Shown: piece by piece, positions 55,003 to 64,000 of the stretch | Layout of the letters: each line of letters begins with the position of its first letter | How positions within the stretch are numbered: the stretch's first letter is position 1 | Source of the DNA: Catenovulum sediminis | Lineage (GTDB): Bacteria > Pseudomonadota > Gammaproteobacteria > Enterobacterales > Alteromonadaceae | Assembly (NCBI RefSeq): GCF_007289895.1 | Contig: NZ_CP041660.1 | Coordinates: 1-64,000 of the forward strand | DNA: 64,000 nucleotides | Direction of reading: 5' to 3' | Position numbers and translations under genes: made by a program | Notes under the pieces: model-generated | What the model saw: only the letters and a program-made list of their open reading frames with translations | What the model was told of the DNA's origin: nothing | Database searches by the model: none

Positions 55003-56700
55003 TTATTGCAATTTAAAGTCTAGCTTAATACTGACATTGTCGACTCGCGTAGGTGACGCGTTAATTTTAGGGGGTTCATATCGCCATTTTTGAACCGCTT
55101 GAATCGCGTTATCTTCGAAAACATTTTCAGGTGAAGATTTAACAACGGTGATATTCTCGACTTCACCTTTTTCGTTTACAGAAAAGTTTAACCGTACCCA
55201 ACCTTCAACAGCGCGCCGTGCAGCTTCAACCGGATATTCTGGCGAAGGTCTTGAAATAGGTTTTAAATTTTTTCTTGCCAATGTCGATGGCAGGCTAAAT
55301 TTTTGCGCTTCTTCTGATAAATTTAAACCAGTGGTATCCAACGAGACTTCTAGCTGACTAGCAAGTTGTACATAATTAATGACAGGCCAATCTCTTTTCA
55401 AAGCATAATCAATAGCTTGGTAAAAATATTCATAGGCTCGATCTAAAGACGTTTGGCCTAAATAAGAAGCAGCCAATATTGCATAGTAGTCTGGATGATT
55501 GGCATCATCATAAAGTCCATCTTTTGCCATTAAACCAGCTTTGAAGGGGTAATAAAAATCATCGTAAGGACTGGTGGCATATATTAATGCAAGCAATTGA
55601 TGAGCGTTTTTGTGTCCCTGCTCTACGAGCGATTCTAAGGTATTAACGATTCGTCTAAGCTGGTTTTTACTTGGGTTTTGTTGATAACGTGATCTCAATT
55701 GCATAAACACTGCACTTAAATGACCTTGTTCAGCGCTGCGCTGTAGCCAATAATCAGCTTTTTTAGCTTCGGGTAAACAGCCAATCCCTTCTTTCAAATG
55801 GCGGTATAATTCAAATTTAGCGAACGCACTTCCATTTATTGCAGCTTGCAAGTACCAATAGACAGGAACCGCATTCAATGCATTAGAAGGGTATTTTAGT
55901 AACCCTACGCTCATCAATTGCGCAAGCAAGAGTTGCGCTTCAGCGTTACCATTTTGCGCTTTGCTAATCAAGGCGCGTTGGTAAGTCGAATACTGAGCTA
56001 GATAAATACTGTGCTCGTCCCGATTATTAGTTTGAAACTCTACTTTAACTAACACCTGATCGCGCACCAGTACTTCGTTATCAACAACCAAAGGCTCAAA
56101 TTTCAAACTATTGGCGTAGTCAAATGCTCGCTTTTCAAGTTGCTTGTTTGGGAAAGACTCTTTTACACGTAGATTTATTAAATTACCGCGTTCGCTAACA
56201 TCGCCAATTAAAAGTACCCATCCACTCTGATTAGCGGGTAAAATTTCAGCTTCGGACAACAATATTTTATTTTTAAGGCCAAACGAGCCATTGTACTGAG
56301 GGTATATCCTACGTGACAGCGCATTTGCGCTATACTCGGCAGCTAAAGACTCTGCGACAGATTTTGCCTTACGTTTTGATGGTATTTCGCGGCGCATGCG
56401 GCGAATTTCTTCTTCAGCGGCTCGAAAACCATTTTTCTCCGCCAGTGAAAACCAAGCGTAAGCTTTGTAGATATCGGCGATACCACCTTTACCTTGGTAA
56501 TACATCATGCCTAAATAGTACTGTGCTTTTGCGTTTCCATGGTGAGCAAAAGATTCAAAAGCAAGTCGAGCTTTTTCATAATTTCGCTGCTCAAACAAAG
56601 TTTCAGCGTCTTTTATCGTAAAAGCCCCGACTTTCACGCTGCAAATTACAATACAAAATAATAGAAATCGAATAATCCTAATTCGTTGAGCCTTATACAA
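55003..56700 (-). CDS. Sel1-repeat protein with a TonB C-terminal domain
   Basis: 565 residues with a signal peptide (hydrophobic core about 9-25). Sel1/TPR-like repeats include Ala-Lys-Ala-Gln-Tyr-Tyr-Leu-Gly-Met-Met-Tyr-Tyr-Gln-Gly (about 53-66) and degenerate copies near 250 and 295. The last 90 residues match TonB_C: Pro-Glu-Tyr-Pro ... Glu-Gly-Trp-Val-Arg-Leu-Asn-Phe-Ser-Val ... Ala-Ile-Gln-Ala-Val-Gln-Lys-Trp-Arg-Tyr-Glu-Pro-Pro. A second, weaker TonB-C-like segment lies near residues 150-215 (Val-Lys-Glu-Ser-Phe-Pro ... Phe-Glu-Pro). No transmembrane anchor or Pro-rich linker of true TonB, so it is probably a periplasmic protein-binding factor. Confidence 0.82.
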   Translation of the reverse strand: MYKAQRIRIIRFLLFCIVICSVKVGAFTIKDAETLFEQRNYEKARLAFESFAHHGNAKAQYYLGMMYYQGKGGIADIYKAYAWFSLAEKNGFRAAEEEIRRMRREIPSKRKAKSVAESLAAEYSANALSRRIYPQYNGSFGLKNKILLSEAEILPANQSGWVLLIGDVSERGNLINLRVKESFPNKQLEKRAFDYANSLKFEPLVVDNEVLVRDQVLVKVEFQTNNRDEHSIYLAQYSTYQRALISKAQNGNAEAQLLLAQLMSVGLLKYPSNALNAVPVYWYLQAAINGSAFAKFELYRHLKEGIGCLPEAKKADYWLQRSAEQGHLSAVFMQLRSRYQQNPSKNQLRRIVNTLESLVEQGHKNAHQLLALIYATSPYDDFYYPFKAGLMAKDGLYDDANHPDYYAILAASYLGQTSLDRAYEYFYQAIDYALKRDWPVINYVQLASQLEVSLDTTGLNLSEEAQKFSLPSTLARKNLKPISRPSPEYPVEAARRAVEGWVRLNFSVNEKGEVENITVVKSSPENVFEDNAIQAVQKWRYEPPKINASPTRVDNVSIKLDFKLQ

Positions 56701-56821
56701 TGCTTCCTACCCCTTACCGCTATTCCAATGAAACTGAAAGACTTGCACAACATCTTAATGTGATTTTATGAAGCATGTCCAATATTTTAACACACAAAAC
56801 TTATTTTTATTAACCTTTGAG

Positions 56822-57889
56822 TTACATAAAATCCATTTTTTCAAAAATAACCAATGCTCTTTCGCCTACTTCAACCTCCTCGTTGGCAAAACAAATAAAT
56901 CCATCTTGAGAAGCGATGTATTGTTTAACTTGATCAAAAGCAAATACCTGCCCTTTTTTTATAGCTGTAAAATTTTCTATTGGCTTTGCTAAAACAAACT
57001 GAAAATCATTGAAATCTTTAACCACAACATCCGATGTTTTAAAATAGTTTGCAGAATATATTATGTCAGAAGAAAGTCGGCTAGCACGACAAACAACAAG
57101 TTTCTGAAGATGGTTAATCAATTTATTTCTCAATTTATCATCGTTCTTTCCAAACTTTCTAATTGAGCCCACCTCAATTGTCGCAGCATTTGCAGCATAC
57201 TTATTTGCTGTGTAGTAACTAAAAGTATTAGACGTCTGTGATGAATAAATAATCGCGTCTACCTTTAAACTGACGGAACTAATAACATTAGTAACATTAG
57301 CGACAGAAGGCTCAGGCTGAGCTTTTGTGTTTTCAATATATGGCATTACAGCAAATAGAGGATATCGTGACCTTTGAATGGACGCGTGTAAATCTAAATG
57401 AATGAGGCTATTTTTATCTTTCAATAAAAATTCAATTTGTTGTTTAATGAGATTGGCTCTTTTTGTTTCGTAGTTGTCAACTGATTCAAAGCTAGTCTGA
57501 TATGTATGTTCTCTATTATCGAGCGCAAATAGTCGATTCAGATTAGTCTCAATAAAACGGACGCCTCTCTGAATCGCTAAAATATTTGCAAATATTATGA
57601 CACACGGACGTATACATTTAATTTTTGCACTCACAAGCTCGCGCAAAAAAAAACTTAAAATTTCTATTGGGGCAGTTTCGTCACCATGCAGCCCACAACT
57701 TAATATCACTGCGCTGTCGTTGTGTTCGCATAGTCTGGAAGGTTGGTAATAGATAATGCCAGGTGCCAGCTGTTTTATACGACTCGAATCAGCTAATACA
57801 ACTTCTCCCTGTACATTTAACCAAGGTGAGTTTAATTGGATAGCCTGCAAATAACAGCTAAATGTTTGGTTTAAGTGATATGCGAACAT
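56822..57889 (-). CDS. astE: AstE-like succinylglutamate desuccinylase
   Basis: M14-like zinc amidohydrolase. Zinc ligands His-Gly-Asp-Glu (about 68-71) and the His in His-Leu-Asp-Leu-His-Ala-Ser-Ile, substrate Arg in the Asn-Leu-Asn-Arg-Leu-Phe loop, and the catalytic Glu in Ala-Thr-Ile-Glu-Val-Gly-Ser are present. It fits AstE, last step of the arginine succinyltransferase pathway. It is 355 residues, longer than E. coli AstE (322), and no astABCD genes are in the window. A related aspartoacylase-type enzyme is possible. It stands alone between the Sel1/TonB gene and a small lipoprotein gene. Confidence 0.8.
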   Translation of the reverse strand: MFAYHLNQTFSCYLQAIQLNSPWLNVQGEVVLADSSRIKQLAPGIIYYQPSRLCEHNDSAVILSCGLHGDETAPIEILSFFLRELVSAKIKCIRPCVIIFANILAIQRGVRFIETNLNRLFALDNREHTYQTSFESVDNYETKRANLIKQQIEFLLKDKNSLIHLDLHASIQRSRYPLFAVMPYIENTKAQPEPSVANVTNVISSVSLKVDAIIYSSQTSNTFSYYTANKYAANAATIEVGSIRKFGKNDDKLRNKLINHLQKLVVCRASRLSSDIIYSANYFKTSDVVVKDFNDFQFVLAKPIENFTAIKKGQVFAFDQVKQYIASQDGFICFANEEVEVGERALVIFEKMDFM

Positions 57890-57932
57890 AATTTAAGATT
57901 ATGCTCACAATGAAAAATTACAAGCGAGTAGG

Positions 57933-58334
57933 CTAAATATTAAAAGGCTTGGGGCACTTGGCCTGCGTATAATTACGATCTACATAGTTATAGGTGCGAA
58001 TATATAAATCATAACGTATTAATTTTCGCCAAAAATCAGTTTCGGTTTCATCAGGGCAAATTGTTTCAACCAAATAAATTTTATGTTGTTTTTCTGAGAT
58101 ATCTAACCGGTCAGGAATTTGAATATATACTGCGATTCCCTCATCAACAGCTCGGGCACCTCGGTAGCGCCAAACACCTTGCACAAAATCGGCAGCCATA
58201 TGCCGATCAACCTCTTTCAATAGTGCAACTGGTGCATACTGATTTGAGCTGTTGTCGCAAGCAGATAACAAGATTAAGTAAAAGATAGCGCTAACGCACT
58301 TTACCTGTGCTTTGTTTTTTTTCGGCCACCACAT
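57933..58334 (-). CDS. Small predicted lipoprotein, unknown function
   Basis: 133 residues. A basic N-terminus and hydrophobic segment end in the lipobox Leu-Leu-Ser-Ala-Cys (Cys at about 26). The mature part is charged, with Trp-Arg-Tyr-Arg-Gly and two later cysteines (about 93 and 128) that could pair. The family is not recognised. Its only usable ATG lies 44 bases inside the 3' end of cmoM in another frame, with GGGGA upstream, so it is translated from the cmoM mRNA. Confidence 0.7.
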   Translation of the reverse strand: MWWPKKNKAQVKCVSAIFYLILLSACDNSSNQYAPVALLKEVDRHMAADFVQGVWRYRGARAVDEGIAVYIQIPDRLDISEKQHKIYLVETICPDETETDFWRKLIRYDLYIRTYNYVDRNYTQAKCPKPFNI

Positions 58335-59070
58335 GAATATATTTCCCCAAAGATATAAACGGCTCTTGTAAAGAATAGAGCAATTCTTTTTCTAATATAA
58401 CGTCAAACTGCTCCAACCACATTCTACGGTCTATCATATAATCATGGAAACAGCGCACTCCTCGTTTGCGCCTAATCTCGGCAAACTTTTCAACCCACGC
58501 ATATACATCCTCAGGTAGCTGAGGATTACCGGGGTTAAGCCTAACTTGATTTTTAACTTGCATACCGGCATCTATATAGTCAAAGTTTCCATACAAAAGA
58601 TTACCAAATAGTTTAGCTGTTTTATTAAAAAACATTAACGACAGTTTGCCACCAGGTTTTAACAAGGTGTTTAGATGAGCAATCACAGCCTCAGGATCAG
58701 CAAGCCACTCTACAACCGCATGGCAAACAATCCAGTCATACGCTGTATTTGTATGCTCTGCTATGTAGTCTTGAATCGACTGACAAATAAAATTAACCTC
58801 AACAGCATTCTGCGCAGCATGCTGTTGAGCTTGTACAAGCATACTTTCAGCCAGCTCAACACCGGTAACCTCATGCCCCTGTTGTGCTAGCCAAACTGCT
58901 ATTTCTCCCAAGCCACAACCCGCATCCAAGATTTTCATCGGCTTGCCAGAATCCGTTAAGGCAAAATCCTGTAAATCCTTTTTTACTATCGCAAGGCGCA
59001 ACTGCCCTTTGCTCGTTTGGTAAATGTTCTTCGCAAATTTATCTGCGATTTGCTCAAAACTTTTGTCCAC
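58291..59070 (-). CDS. cmoM: tRNA 5-carboxymethoxyuridine methyltransferase CmoM
   Basis: SAM-dependent methyltransferase that makes mcmo5U34 in tRNA (formerly SmtA). It aligns well with the E. coli protein: Asp-Lys-Phe-Ala-Lys-Asn-Ile-Tyr and Lys-Gly-Gln-Leu-Arg near the start, SAM loop Asp-Ala-Gly-Cys-Gly-Leu-Gly-Glu (about 49-56), Cys-His-Ala-Val-Val-Glu-Trp-Leu-Ala-Asp-Pro, Asn-Phe-Asp-Tyr and Arg-Val/Cys-Phe-His-Asp-Tyr near residue 212. 259 residues. It follows rlmM by one base, so both RNA methyltransferases are in one operon. Confidence 0.94.
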   Translation of the reverse strand: MDKSFEQIADKFAKNIYQTSKGQLRLAIVKKDLQDFALTDSGKPMKILDAGCGLGEIAVWLAQQGHEVTGVELAESMLVQAQQHAAQNAVEVNFICQSIQDYIAEHTNTAYDWIVCHAVVEWLADPEAVIAHLNTLLKPGGKLSLMFFNKTAKLFGNLLYGNFDYIDAGMQVKNQVRLNPGNPQLPEDVYAWVEKFAEIRRKRGVRCFHDYMIDRRMWLEQFDVILEKELLYSLQEPFISLGKYIHVVAEKKQSTGKVR

Positions 59071-59071
59071 T

Positions 59072-60121
59072 TTACAACGCTCTTAAATGGCAGGTAATCT
59101 CTTCTCTATCATGATATAGGTGCTTGGCACTAAACTGATACCTTTTACCAGCTTGGTACATGCTGACTTCTATATCTTCAATAATTTCCTGTACCGTTTG
59201 AAAGCGCTGTTTCATTGGCAGTTTGAGATTAAATATAGCTTCTTTACACCAGCCGTTGATAATCCATTTCACCATCAGAGCACTGACTTTTTTCGGTTTT
59301 TCAACCATATCGCAGACTAACCAATAAACATTTCTCTTATAAGGTGAAAACTTAAAACCATCTTCTTTAAAGTGCTTAACTTGCCCTGAGTCCATTAAAC
59401 GCTCATTCATAGGTCCGTTATCAATCGCAGAGACCATCATCCCTCGATTAACTAATTGCCAGGTCCATCCCCCTGGAGCTGCACCTAAGTCTACTGCAAG
59501 TAAACCGCCACTGAGTCGAGTATCCCATTCTTTAGCCGGAATAAAATGGTGAAATGCCTCTTCTAATTTTAAAGTTGAGCGGCTAGGTGCCTGACTTGGA
59601 AATTTTAGTCTTTTTATCCCCAAATGCAGCTCGCTACGATTATTAAGCGGACTCCAGCCTAAAAGCATATTTTGTGAATCAAACACAAACAGGTGTAAAA
59701 TTTCACTACTTTTTGTCACTAAAATATTTTGCTTGCGCAAAGCATTGCGCAATGGAACCGAAAACTTTTTGGCAAAACCAGATACTTCTTTACCAAGATT
59801 AGTGTCTGGATAGTCCACTGTAAAATCACTAAATGGCTTACCCTTAAGAGATTGCATAATGGGTGAGATGCGATCTGCTATATCTATCGCAAATAATTCA
59901 TCAATCACACAAAACCATTGACGGCAAAATATCAGCGAATCGAGTTGCAGCTTAGCAAATAATACTCCCTCTGAAGCACCGGTTATTTCAAACTCTACAT
60001 AGCCGGTATCGGGCTTTGTTCGGCAAAAACCGTACAGCTCAACTTCTGCAGCTTTGGTTTGTATCTCTGCAGCACAATCATTTTCAAACCCTGCACGACA
60101 GTACAGAACATATTTCGCCAT
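59072..60121 (-). CDS. rlmM: 23S rRNA 2'-O-methyltransferase RlmM
   Basis: Methylates C2498 of 23S rRNA at the ribose. An N-terminal THUMP-like domain (starting Tyr-Val-Leu-Tyr-Cys-Arg-Ala-Gly-Phe-Glu) is followed by an FtsJ-like Rossmann domain with Asp-Leu-Gly-Ala-Ala-Pro-Gly-Gly-Trp-Thr-Trp (about 215-225) and Met-Asn/Asp-Asn-Gly-Pro. C-terminal His-Leu-Tyr-His-Asp-Arg-Glu-Glu-Ile-Thr is the family end. 349 residues, slightly shorter than E. coli (366). It lies 11 bases downstream of the DUF423 gene. Confidence 0.95.
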   Translation of the reverse strand: MAKYVLYCRAGFENDCAAEIQTKAAEVELYGFCRTKPDTGYVEFEITGASEGVLFAKLQLDSLIFCRQWFCVIDELFAIDIADRISPIMQSLKGKPFSDFTVDYPDTNLGKEVSGFAKKFSVPLRNALRKQNILVTKSSEILHLFVFDSQNMLLGWSPLNNRSELHLGIKRLKFPSQAPSRSTLKLEEAFHHFIPAKEWDTRLSGGLLAVDLGAAPGGWTWQLVNRGMMVSAIDNGPMNERLMDSGQVKHFKEDGFKFSPYKRNVYWLVCDMVEKPKKVSALMVKWIINGWCKEAIFNLKLPMKQRFQTVQEIIEDIEVSMYQAGKRYQFSAKHLYHDREEITCHLRAL

Positions 60122-60132
60122 TTTAACGCCTG

Positions 60133-60522
60133 TTAATTAGTTTTTTGCTTAAATGCTAGTGAGAAAGAATGATACAAGATAGTTAACCAACCAGCTAACA
60201 TTAATATTCCACCAATAGGCGTCATTATCCCTAAACCCGATACGCCAAATGCCATTAAATATAAACTACCAGAAAAACAAAAAACACCTGCAGCAAACAA
60301 CATAATGCTAACAGCCAATAATTTATCTACTGTTTGTTGCTTCCCTTGCGATAAACACAATATTGCCAAAGCATGCACAAATTGATAAAACACCGCAGTT
60401 TCTATCCAATTTAAAGCCTCAACTGATAGATGGCTCTTCAGTGCATGAGCAGCAAACGCTCCCAATGTTAATGCAAGTGCGCAATAAAATGCGGCTATTG
60501 CTAACGCAAGATTTCTAGACAT
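60133..60522 (-). CDS. DUF423 membrane protein (YgdD-like)
   Basis: 129 residues with four membrane segments. Characteristic Gly-Ala-Phe-Ala-Ala-His-Ala-Leu-Lys near residue 21, Phe-Cys-Phe-Ser-Gly-Ser-Leu-Tyr and Thr-Pro-Ile-Gly-Gly. Neighbour of rlmM in E. coli as well (ygdD). The function is unknown. It overlaps the upstream alpha/beta hydrolase gene by eight bases, so this strand reads hydrolase-DUF423-rlmM-cmoM-lipoprotein as one likely operon. Confidence 0.9.
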   Translation of the reverse strand: MSRNLALAIAAFYCALALTLGAFAAHALKSHLSVEALNWIETAVFYQFVHALAILCLSQGKQQTVDKLLAVSIMLFAAGVFCFSGSLYLMAFGVSGLGIMTPIGGILMLAGWLTILYHSFSLAFKQKTN

Positions 60523-61141
60523 GCTTAATCACAAACTCCTTTATGTACTCACTCGCTTCGTTTAACGTATCGTCTGAATCTAAACCGGTCGATTTTAAAG
60601 GTTTCAAACTATGATCTGCCTTTTCAATCCACCGAATTTCATAATTATCTTGCACGGTAAATTTACCTACCTGATCTCGATTACCAAATGTATCTCGCTC
60701 CCCTTGAATAATTAAGCCAGGTAAATCGCATTGATTTAACAAATCAATACGATGTTTTTCCGGTTTTCCGGGTGGATGAAAAGGGTATCCTAAAGCAATA
60801 AACCCATCTATAGGCCTCTTACTTTGCAAATATGCATTTAAAGCGACTCTAGAGCCCATCGATTTACCACCGACAAATAGTTTAGCGTCAGCTGGTACTT
60901 TATCGATTTGTGCTAGATAAGCATCAACTAAGGTAGGCATTCTATCTGGTGGCCTTTTTTTTCCCGATTCTTTAATAGTTTGCATATATGGAAAATCAAA
61001 TAAAATTACTTTTATTGATAGAGCGTGAACTTCCTGTTGATGTTTTGTAATTTTATTACAGACTTGTTGCATAAAGTCTGAATCACTTCCAGCACCTGCG
61101 CCATGCGCGAGTATTAAATATATCTCATTCATTTTTAACAT
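60515..61141 (-). CDS. Alpha/beta hydrolase of the KANL3/Tex30 type
   Basis: 208 residues. The oxyanion segment Leu-Ala-His-Gly-Ala-Gly-Ala-Gly-Ser-Asp (about 11-20), nucleophile elbow Gly-Gly-Lys-Ser-Met-Gly-Ser-Arg (Ser near 94), Gly-Tyr-Pro-Phe-His-Pro-Pro-Gly-Lys-Pro, acid in Gly-Glu-Arg-Asp-Thr-Phe-Gly and His in Ala-Asp-His-Ser-Leu-Lys form a complete triad. The motif set matches the KANL3/Tex30 group. The substrate is unknown. ATG 61141 has AGGA six bases upstream; ATG 61132 is an alternative. Confidence 0.85.
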   Translation of the reverse strand: MLKMNEIYLILAHGAGAGSDSDFMQQVCNKITKHQQEVHALSIKVILFDFPYMQTIKESGKKRPPDRMPTLVDAYLAQIDKVPADAKLFVGGKSMGSRVALNAYLQSKRPIDGFIALGYPFHPPGKPEKHRIDLLNQCDLPGLIIQGERDTFGNRDQVGKFTVQDNYEIRWIEKADHSLKPLKSTGLDSDDTLNEASEYIKEFVIKHV

Positions 61142-61390
61142 TCTTAATCCTATCTAAACACCTGCAACAAAATAAACACTAAACGACTGTATTTAAAGGC
61201 TTTGAAACTAAAATCCAGCTATTTTCAGACGCTAAAATAAAAAATAAAACGACCTAAACCAAGCCCCAAATCCAAGTATTCAATACCTAAACCCTGCCTA
61301 CTTCAGACTGAATCCCTGCTAAAAATTAAAGTAAACACGCAAATAATATGGCTTAGAACAAAAAGAGATATAGTTATTTGCTTTCAATCT

Positions 61391-61405
61391 TGTAATTTTA
61401 TTACA
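61391..61405. promoter_or_regulatory. Palindrome TGTAATTTTATTACA, upstream copy
   Basis: TGTAAT and ATTACA arms are exact reverse complements around three bases. It matches the copy at 61478 at 14 of 15 positions; only the central base differs. Looks like a dimeric regulator site. Confidence 0.6.
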
Positions 61406-61477
61406 TACCAGTAGAATACAAATTGTCCAAGGAATAAAGGATTTAAGGTTAAAACAAGGATTAAGTTAAAATTTTAA

Positions 61478-61492
61478 TGTAATTATATTACA
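61478..61492. promoter_or_regulatory. Palindrome TGTAATTATATTACA, copy overlapping a candidate -10
   Basis: Second copy, 87 bases from the first (start to start) and 39 bases before the small-protein ATG. TATATT at 61484-61489 could be a -10 hexamer, with TTAAGT at 61461-61466 as a weak -35, so a bound regulator would block the promoter. Confidence 0.6.
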
Positions 61493-61531
61493 AAGTTAAC
61501 TAACCTGTTAATTTAGGTTAAGGAGTCAATC

Positions 61532-61786
61532 ATGTTAGCATTAAAGTCTTTAGTATCAGTTGTTGCTTTTGCTACTTTTTCTGCCGCTGCACAGCCTTCT
61601 GCAGAAGAATTAAAGCAAGTGGTTGAAGCCAACTTACAAGAATCAACTCAATTAGAAGTTGCGTCTTTAATTAAATCAGTCGATTTAAATAGCAATATTA
61701 AAGTTGAAGTAGCTGAAAACGTGTTAAACCAAAATAACAATAAAGCAGAACAACCTATCACTACAACAACTCAAATAGCGGAATAA
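61532..61786 (+). CDS. Small exported protein, unknown function
   Basis: 84 residues. A very good AAGGAG lies seven bases before the ATG. The signal peptide runs Leu-Lys-Ser-Leu-Val-Ser-Val-Val-Ala-Phe-Ala and ends near Ser-Ala-Ala-Ala-Gln. The mature part of about 64 residues is Gln/Asn/Glu rich, helical in the first half (Glu-Glu-Leu-Lys-Gln-Val-Val-Glu-Ala-Asn-Leu) and Thr-rich at the end. The family is not recognised. Codon use looks like its neighbours. The strong binding site and operator-like palindromes suggest a regulated, well expressed gene. Confidence 0.75.
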   Translation: MLALKSLVSVVAFATFSAAAQPSAEELKQVVEANLQESTQLEVASLIKSVDLNSNIKVEVAENVLNQNNNKAEQPITTTTQIAE

Positions 61787-61813
61787 GCGATCCAGTTATC
61801 CTGCTAACGCTTA

Positions 61814-61815
<2 letters not shown>
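61782..61815. terminator. Weak inverted repeat between the small-protein gene and kdsA
   Basis: AATAAGCG (61782-61789) pairs with CGCTTATT (61808-61815) around an 18-base loop. It overlaps both stop codons and has no T-tract, so it is a weak terminator candidate for the two converging genes. Confidence 0.3.
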
Positions 61816-62704
<889 letters not shown>

Positions 62705-62714
62705 TCAATTGCGG

Positions 62715-64000
62715 CTAACGTTTCCACCAAAACAAACGGCATAAAGCAGGTAAAAACAAGATTGCCCCTAACATATTAACTAAAAACATAAAGGTTAATA
62801 ATATCCCCATATCAACTTGAAATTTGAGTGACGAAAACACCCAGGTACTGACACCAATAGCTAAAGTGATACCTGTAAACATCACAGCACTACCGCGTTC
62901 AATCAAAGCTTGGCGATACGCTTCTGTTAGATTCATCCCCTGTTTAAGCTTCTCAATCATATTCGACAATATATAAATACCATAATCAATGCCAATTCCC
63001 ACGCCCAGAGCAATCACGGGTAAGGTATAAACCGTAAGTCCAATATCCATTTTGGTCATCAAAGCTTGAGCCAAAGTTGATACAATAAACAAAGGTATTA
63101 CCACCGCCGCTGTTGCCCGCACACTTCTAAAAGTTACCAAACAAAGAATAATAACCGCGCTATACACATAAATCATCATAGGTACTTGGGCTTCAGCAAC
63201 AGCTTCGTTTGTTGCCCCCATTACCCCAGCCGGACCTAACGCCAAAACAAACTTCAAGTTGTCAGTTTCATAGTTATGCTTTTCTGCTTTGACGACATTA
63301 ATGACGTTTTCAATCGTTTCGGCTTTATGGTCTTGCAAAAACAAAATAATCGGCATTGCACTGCAATCTGTATTCAATAACCCTGTACTGGTTGCAACAC
63401 GTGAAACCGACTGCGCTAATGTTGCCGAATTTTGGGGCAACACCCGCCACTTAGGATTTCCCTCATTGTATCCTGCTGTTATAGTTTTAGTCACCGTGGT
63501 TAGACTAACACTAGACTGCACTCCTTCAACATTATTGAGTCGCCACTGAAAGTCGTCTATTTTTTTCATTATTTCGTACTGTGTGCAAGCGTCAGGAACC
63601 GTTTCCGCAATCACAGATAAAATATCCACACCAACTTCATATTTTTTTGTAATTAAGAATGTATCTTGGTTATAAACTGAATCTTGATGCAATGCCGGTG
63701 CACCAGCATGCAAATCACCTATTTTCATTTCCTGTGATTGCCAATGCCCCAGTACAAAAAGTGCGACCATTACAAACAGCAATATTAAAGAGGATGCAGG
63801 TTTCGATAAATAAACCAAATAATGCCAAATCTTAGATGCTTTTGCTGATTCCGCTTGTTTTCTATAATGTTGCGGAAACTTCACAAAAGAAACTAATACT
63901 GGCAGTAAAATAAGGTTGGTTAAAATAATAACACCAACACCAATTGAAGCCGCTATTGCAAGCTCCTGGATGATTCCGATATCAATACTTAAGATGGTTA
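62715..64000 (-). CDS. RND/MMPL-superfamily transporter, 5' part cut by the window edge
   Basis: The reading frame continues without a stop past the internal GTG at 63884 to the right edge, and the added residues (Gly-Val-Gly-Val-Ile-Ile-Leu-Thr-Asn-Leu) form another membrane helix, so the gene is partial here. The visible part has a large periplasmic loop and six C-terminal membrane helices. Gly-Val-Gly-Ile-Gly-Ile-Asp-Tyr-Gly-Ile-Tyr near the second half is the RND/MMPL transmembrane-4 proton-relay motif. It resembles the MMPL/hopanoid- or lipid-exporter-like group more than drug-efflux AcrB. The substrate is unknown. The gene ends 46 bases before kdsA. Confidence 0.87.
   Translation of the reverse strand, partial: TILSIDIGIIQELAIAASIGVGVIILTNLILLPVLVSFVKFPQHYRKQAESAKASKIWHYLVYLSKPASSLILLFVMVALFVLGHWQSQEMKIGDLHAGAPALHQDSVYNQDTFLITKKYEVGVDILSVIAETVPDACTQYEIMKKIDDFQWRLNNVEGVQSSVSLTTVTKTITAGYNEGNPKWRVLPQNSATLAQSVSRVATSTGLLNTDCSAMPIILFLQDHKAETIENVINVVKAEKHNYETDNLKFVLALGPAGVMGATNEAVAEAQVPMMIYVYSAVIILCLVTFRSVRATAAVVIPLFIVSTLAQALMTKMDIGLTVYTLPVIALGVGIGIDYGIYILSNMIEKLKQGMNLTEAYRQALIERGSAVMFTGITLAIGVSTWVFSSLKFQVDMGILLTFMFLVNMLGAILFLPALCRLFWWKR

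Larger units (their letters stand above)
61142..61531. other. Intergenic region with two matching palindromes
   Basis: 390 bases between divergent genes. It includes the promoter of the hydrolase-DUF423-rlmM-cmoM operon and that of the small exported protein. Two almost identical 15-bp palindromes are the notable content; no gene or terminator is seen. Confidence 0.6.

Noticed and set aside
63882..63884. GTG at 63884 as the true start of the RND transporter gene
   Set aside because: The frame stays open to the window edge and the upstream codons form a hydrophobic helix typical of RND proteins, so the gene is cut by the edge instead.

Overview
The window looks like chromosomal DNA of a marine gammaproteobacterium, most likely an Alteromonadales (Alteromonadaceae-like) species. 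This rests on moderate-to-low GC, E. coli-like PhoB, Fur, RlmM, CmoM, LpxH and Der proteins, a VolA/Pla-1-type lipoprotein lipase, long PstA/PstC permeases, and polysaccharide-related accessory genes. The genus is not determined. No rRNA, tRNA, CRISPR array, insertion sequence or prophage was seen.

Layout. (a) 0.2-5.5 kb, + strand: a three-gene operon for an exported haem-c-motif protein, a lipoprotein with two CxxCH modules plus a LamG-like domain, and a Tat-exported DUF1501-like protein. It resembles planctomycete-type cytochrome/DUF1501 gene sets. (b) 5.6-11.8 kb, - strand: a compact accessory operon for an exported SDR oxidoreductase, an ADP/ATP-translocase-like transporter, a secreted beta-propeller glycoside hydrolase, and a two-component system whose kinase has two discoidin-like sensor domains. 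(c) 12.0-13.1 kb: an Xre/RES toxin-antitoxin pair. (d) 13.3-20.8 kb: ApbE, an HDOD protein, small exported proteins, a SIMPL protein, an SpmA/SpmB-like membrane protein, RsmF and a DUF4442 protein. A structured intergenic stretch follows rsmF. (e) 20.9 kb: fur.

(f) 21.5-40.3 kb is an unusually complete phosphate locus: pstS, a porin, phoU-pstB-pstA-pstC, pit with its DUF47 partner, a chemoreceptor, a GcvR-like ACT protein, ppk, ppx/gppA and phoB-phoR. Direct repeats at about 11-bp period that match PhoB boxes lie upstream of pstS, pstC and phoB, with weaker candidates upstream of the chemoreceptor gene and between phoB and der. Together the genes cover phosphate sensing (PhoBR, PhoU), high-affinity uptake (porin, Pst), low-affinity uptake (Pit) and storage/mobilisation as polyphosphate (Ppk, Ppx).

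(g) 40.4-64 kb is mostly housekeeping: der, lpxH, ppiB, cysS, a lipase, yvcK-like, dcd, mrp/apbC, metG, rlmI, a Bax-type glucosaminidase, a zinc-ribbon protein, a Sel1/TonB-C protein, an AstE-like desuccinylase, cmoM, rlmM, a DUF423 protein, an alpha/beta hydrolase, a small exported protein behind two matching 15-bp palindromes, kdsA, and an RND/MMPL transporter that runs off the right edge.

Functions are assigned by reading the translated sequences and recognising motifs; no database search was run.
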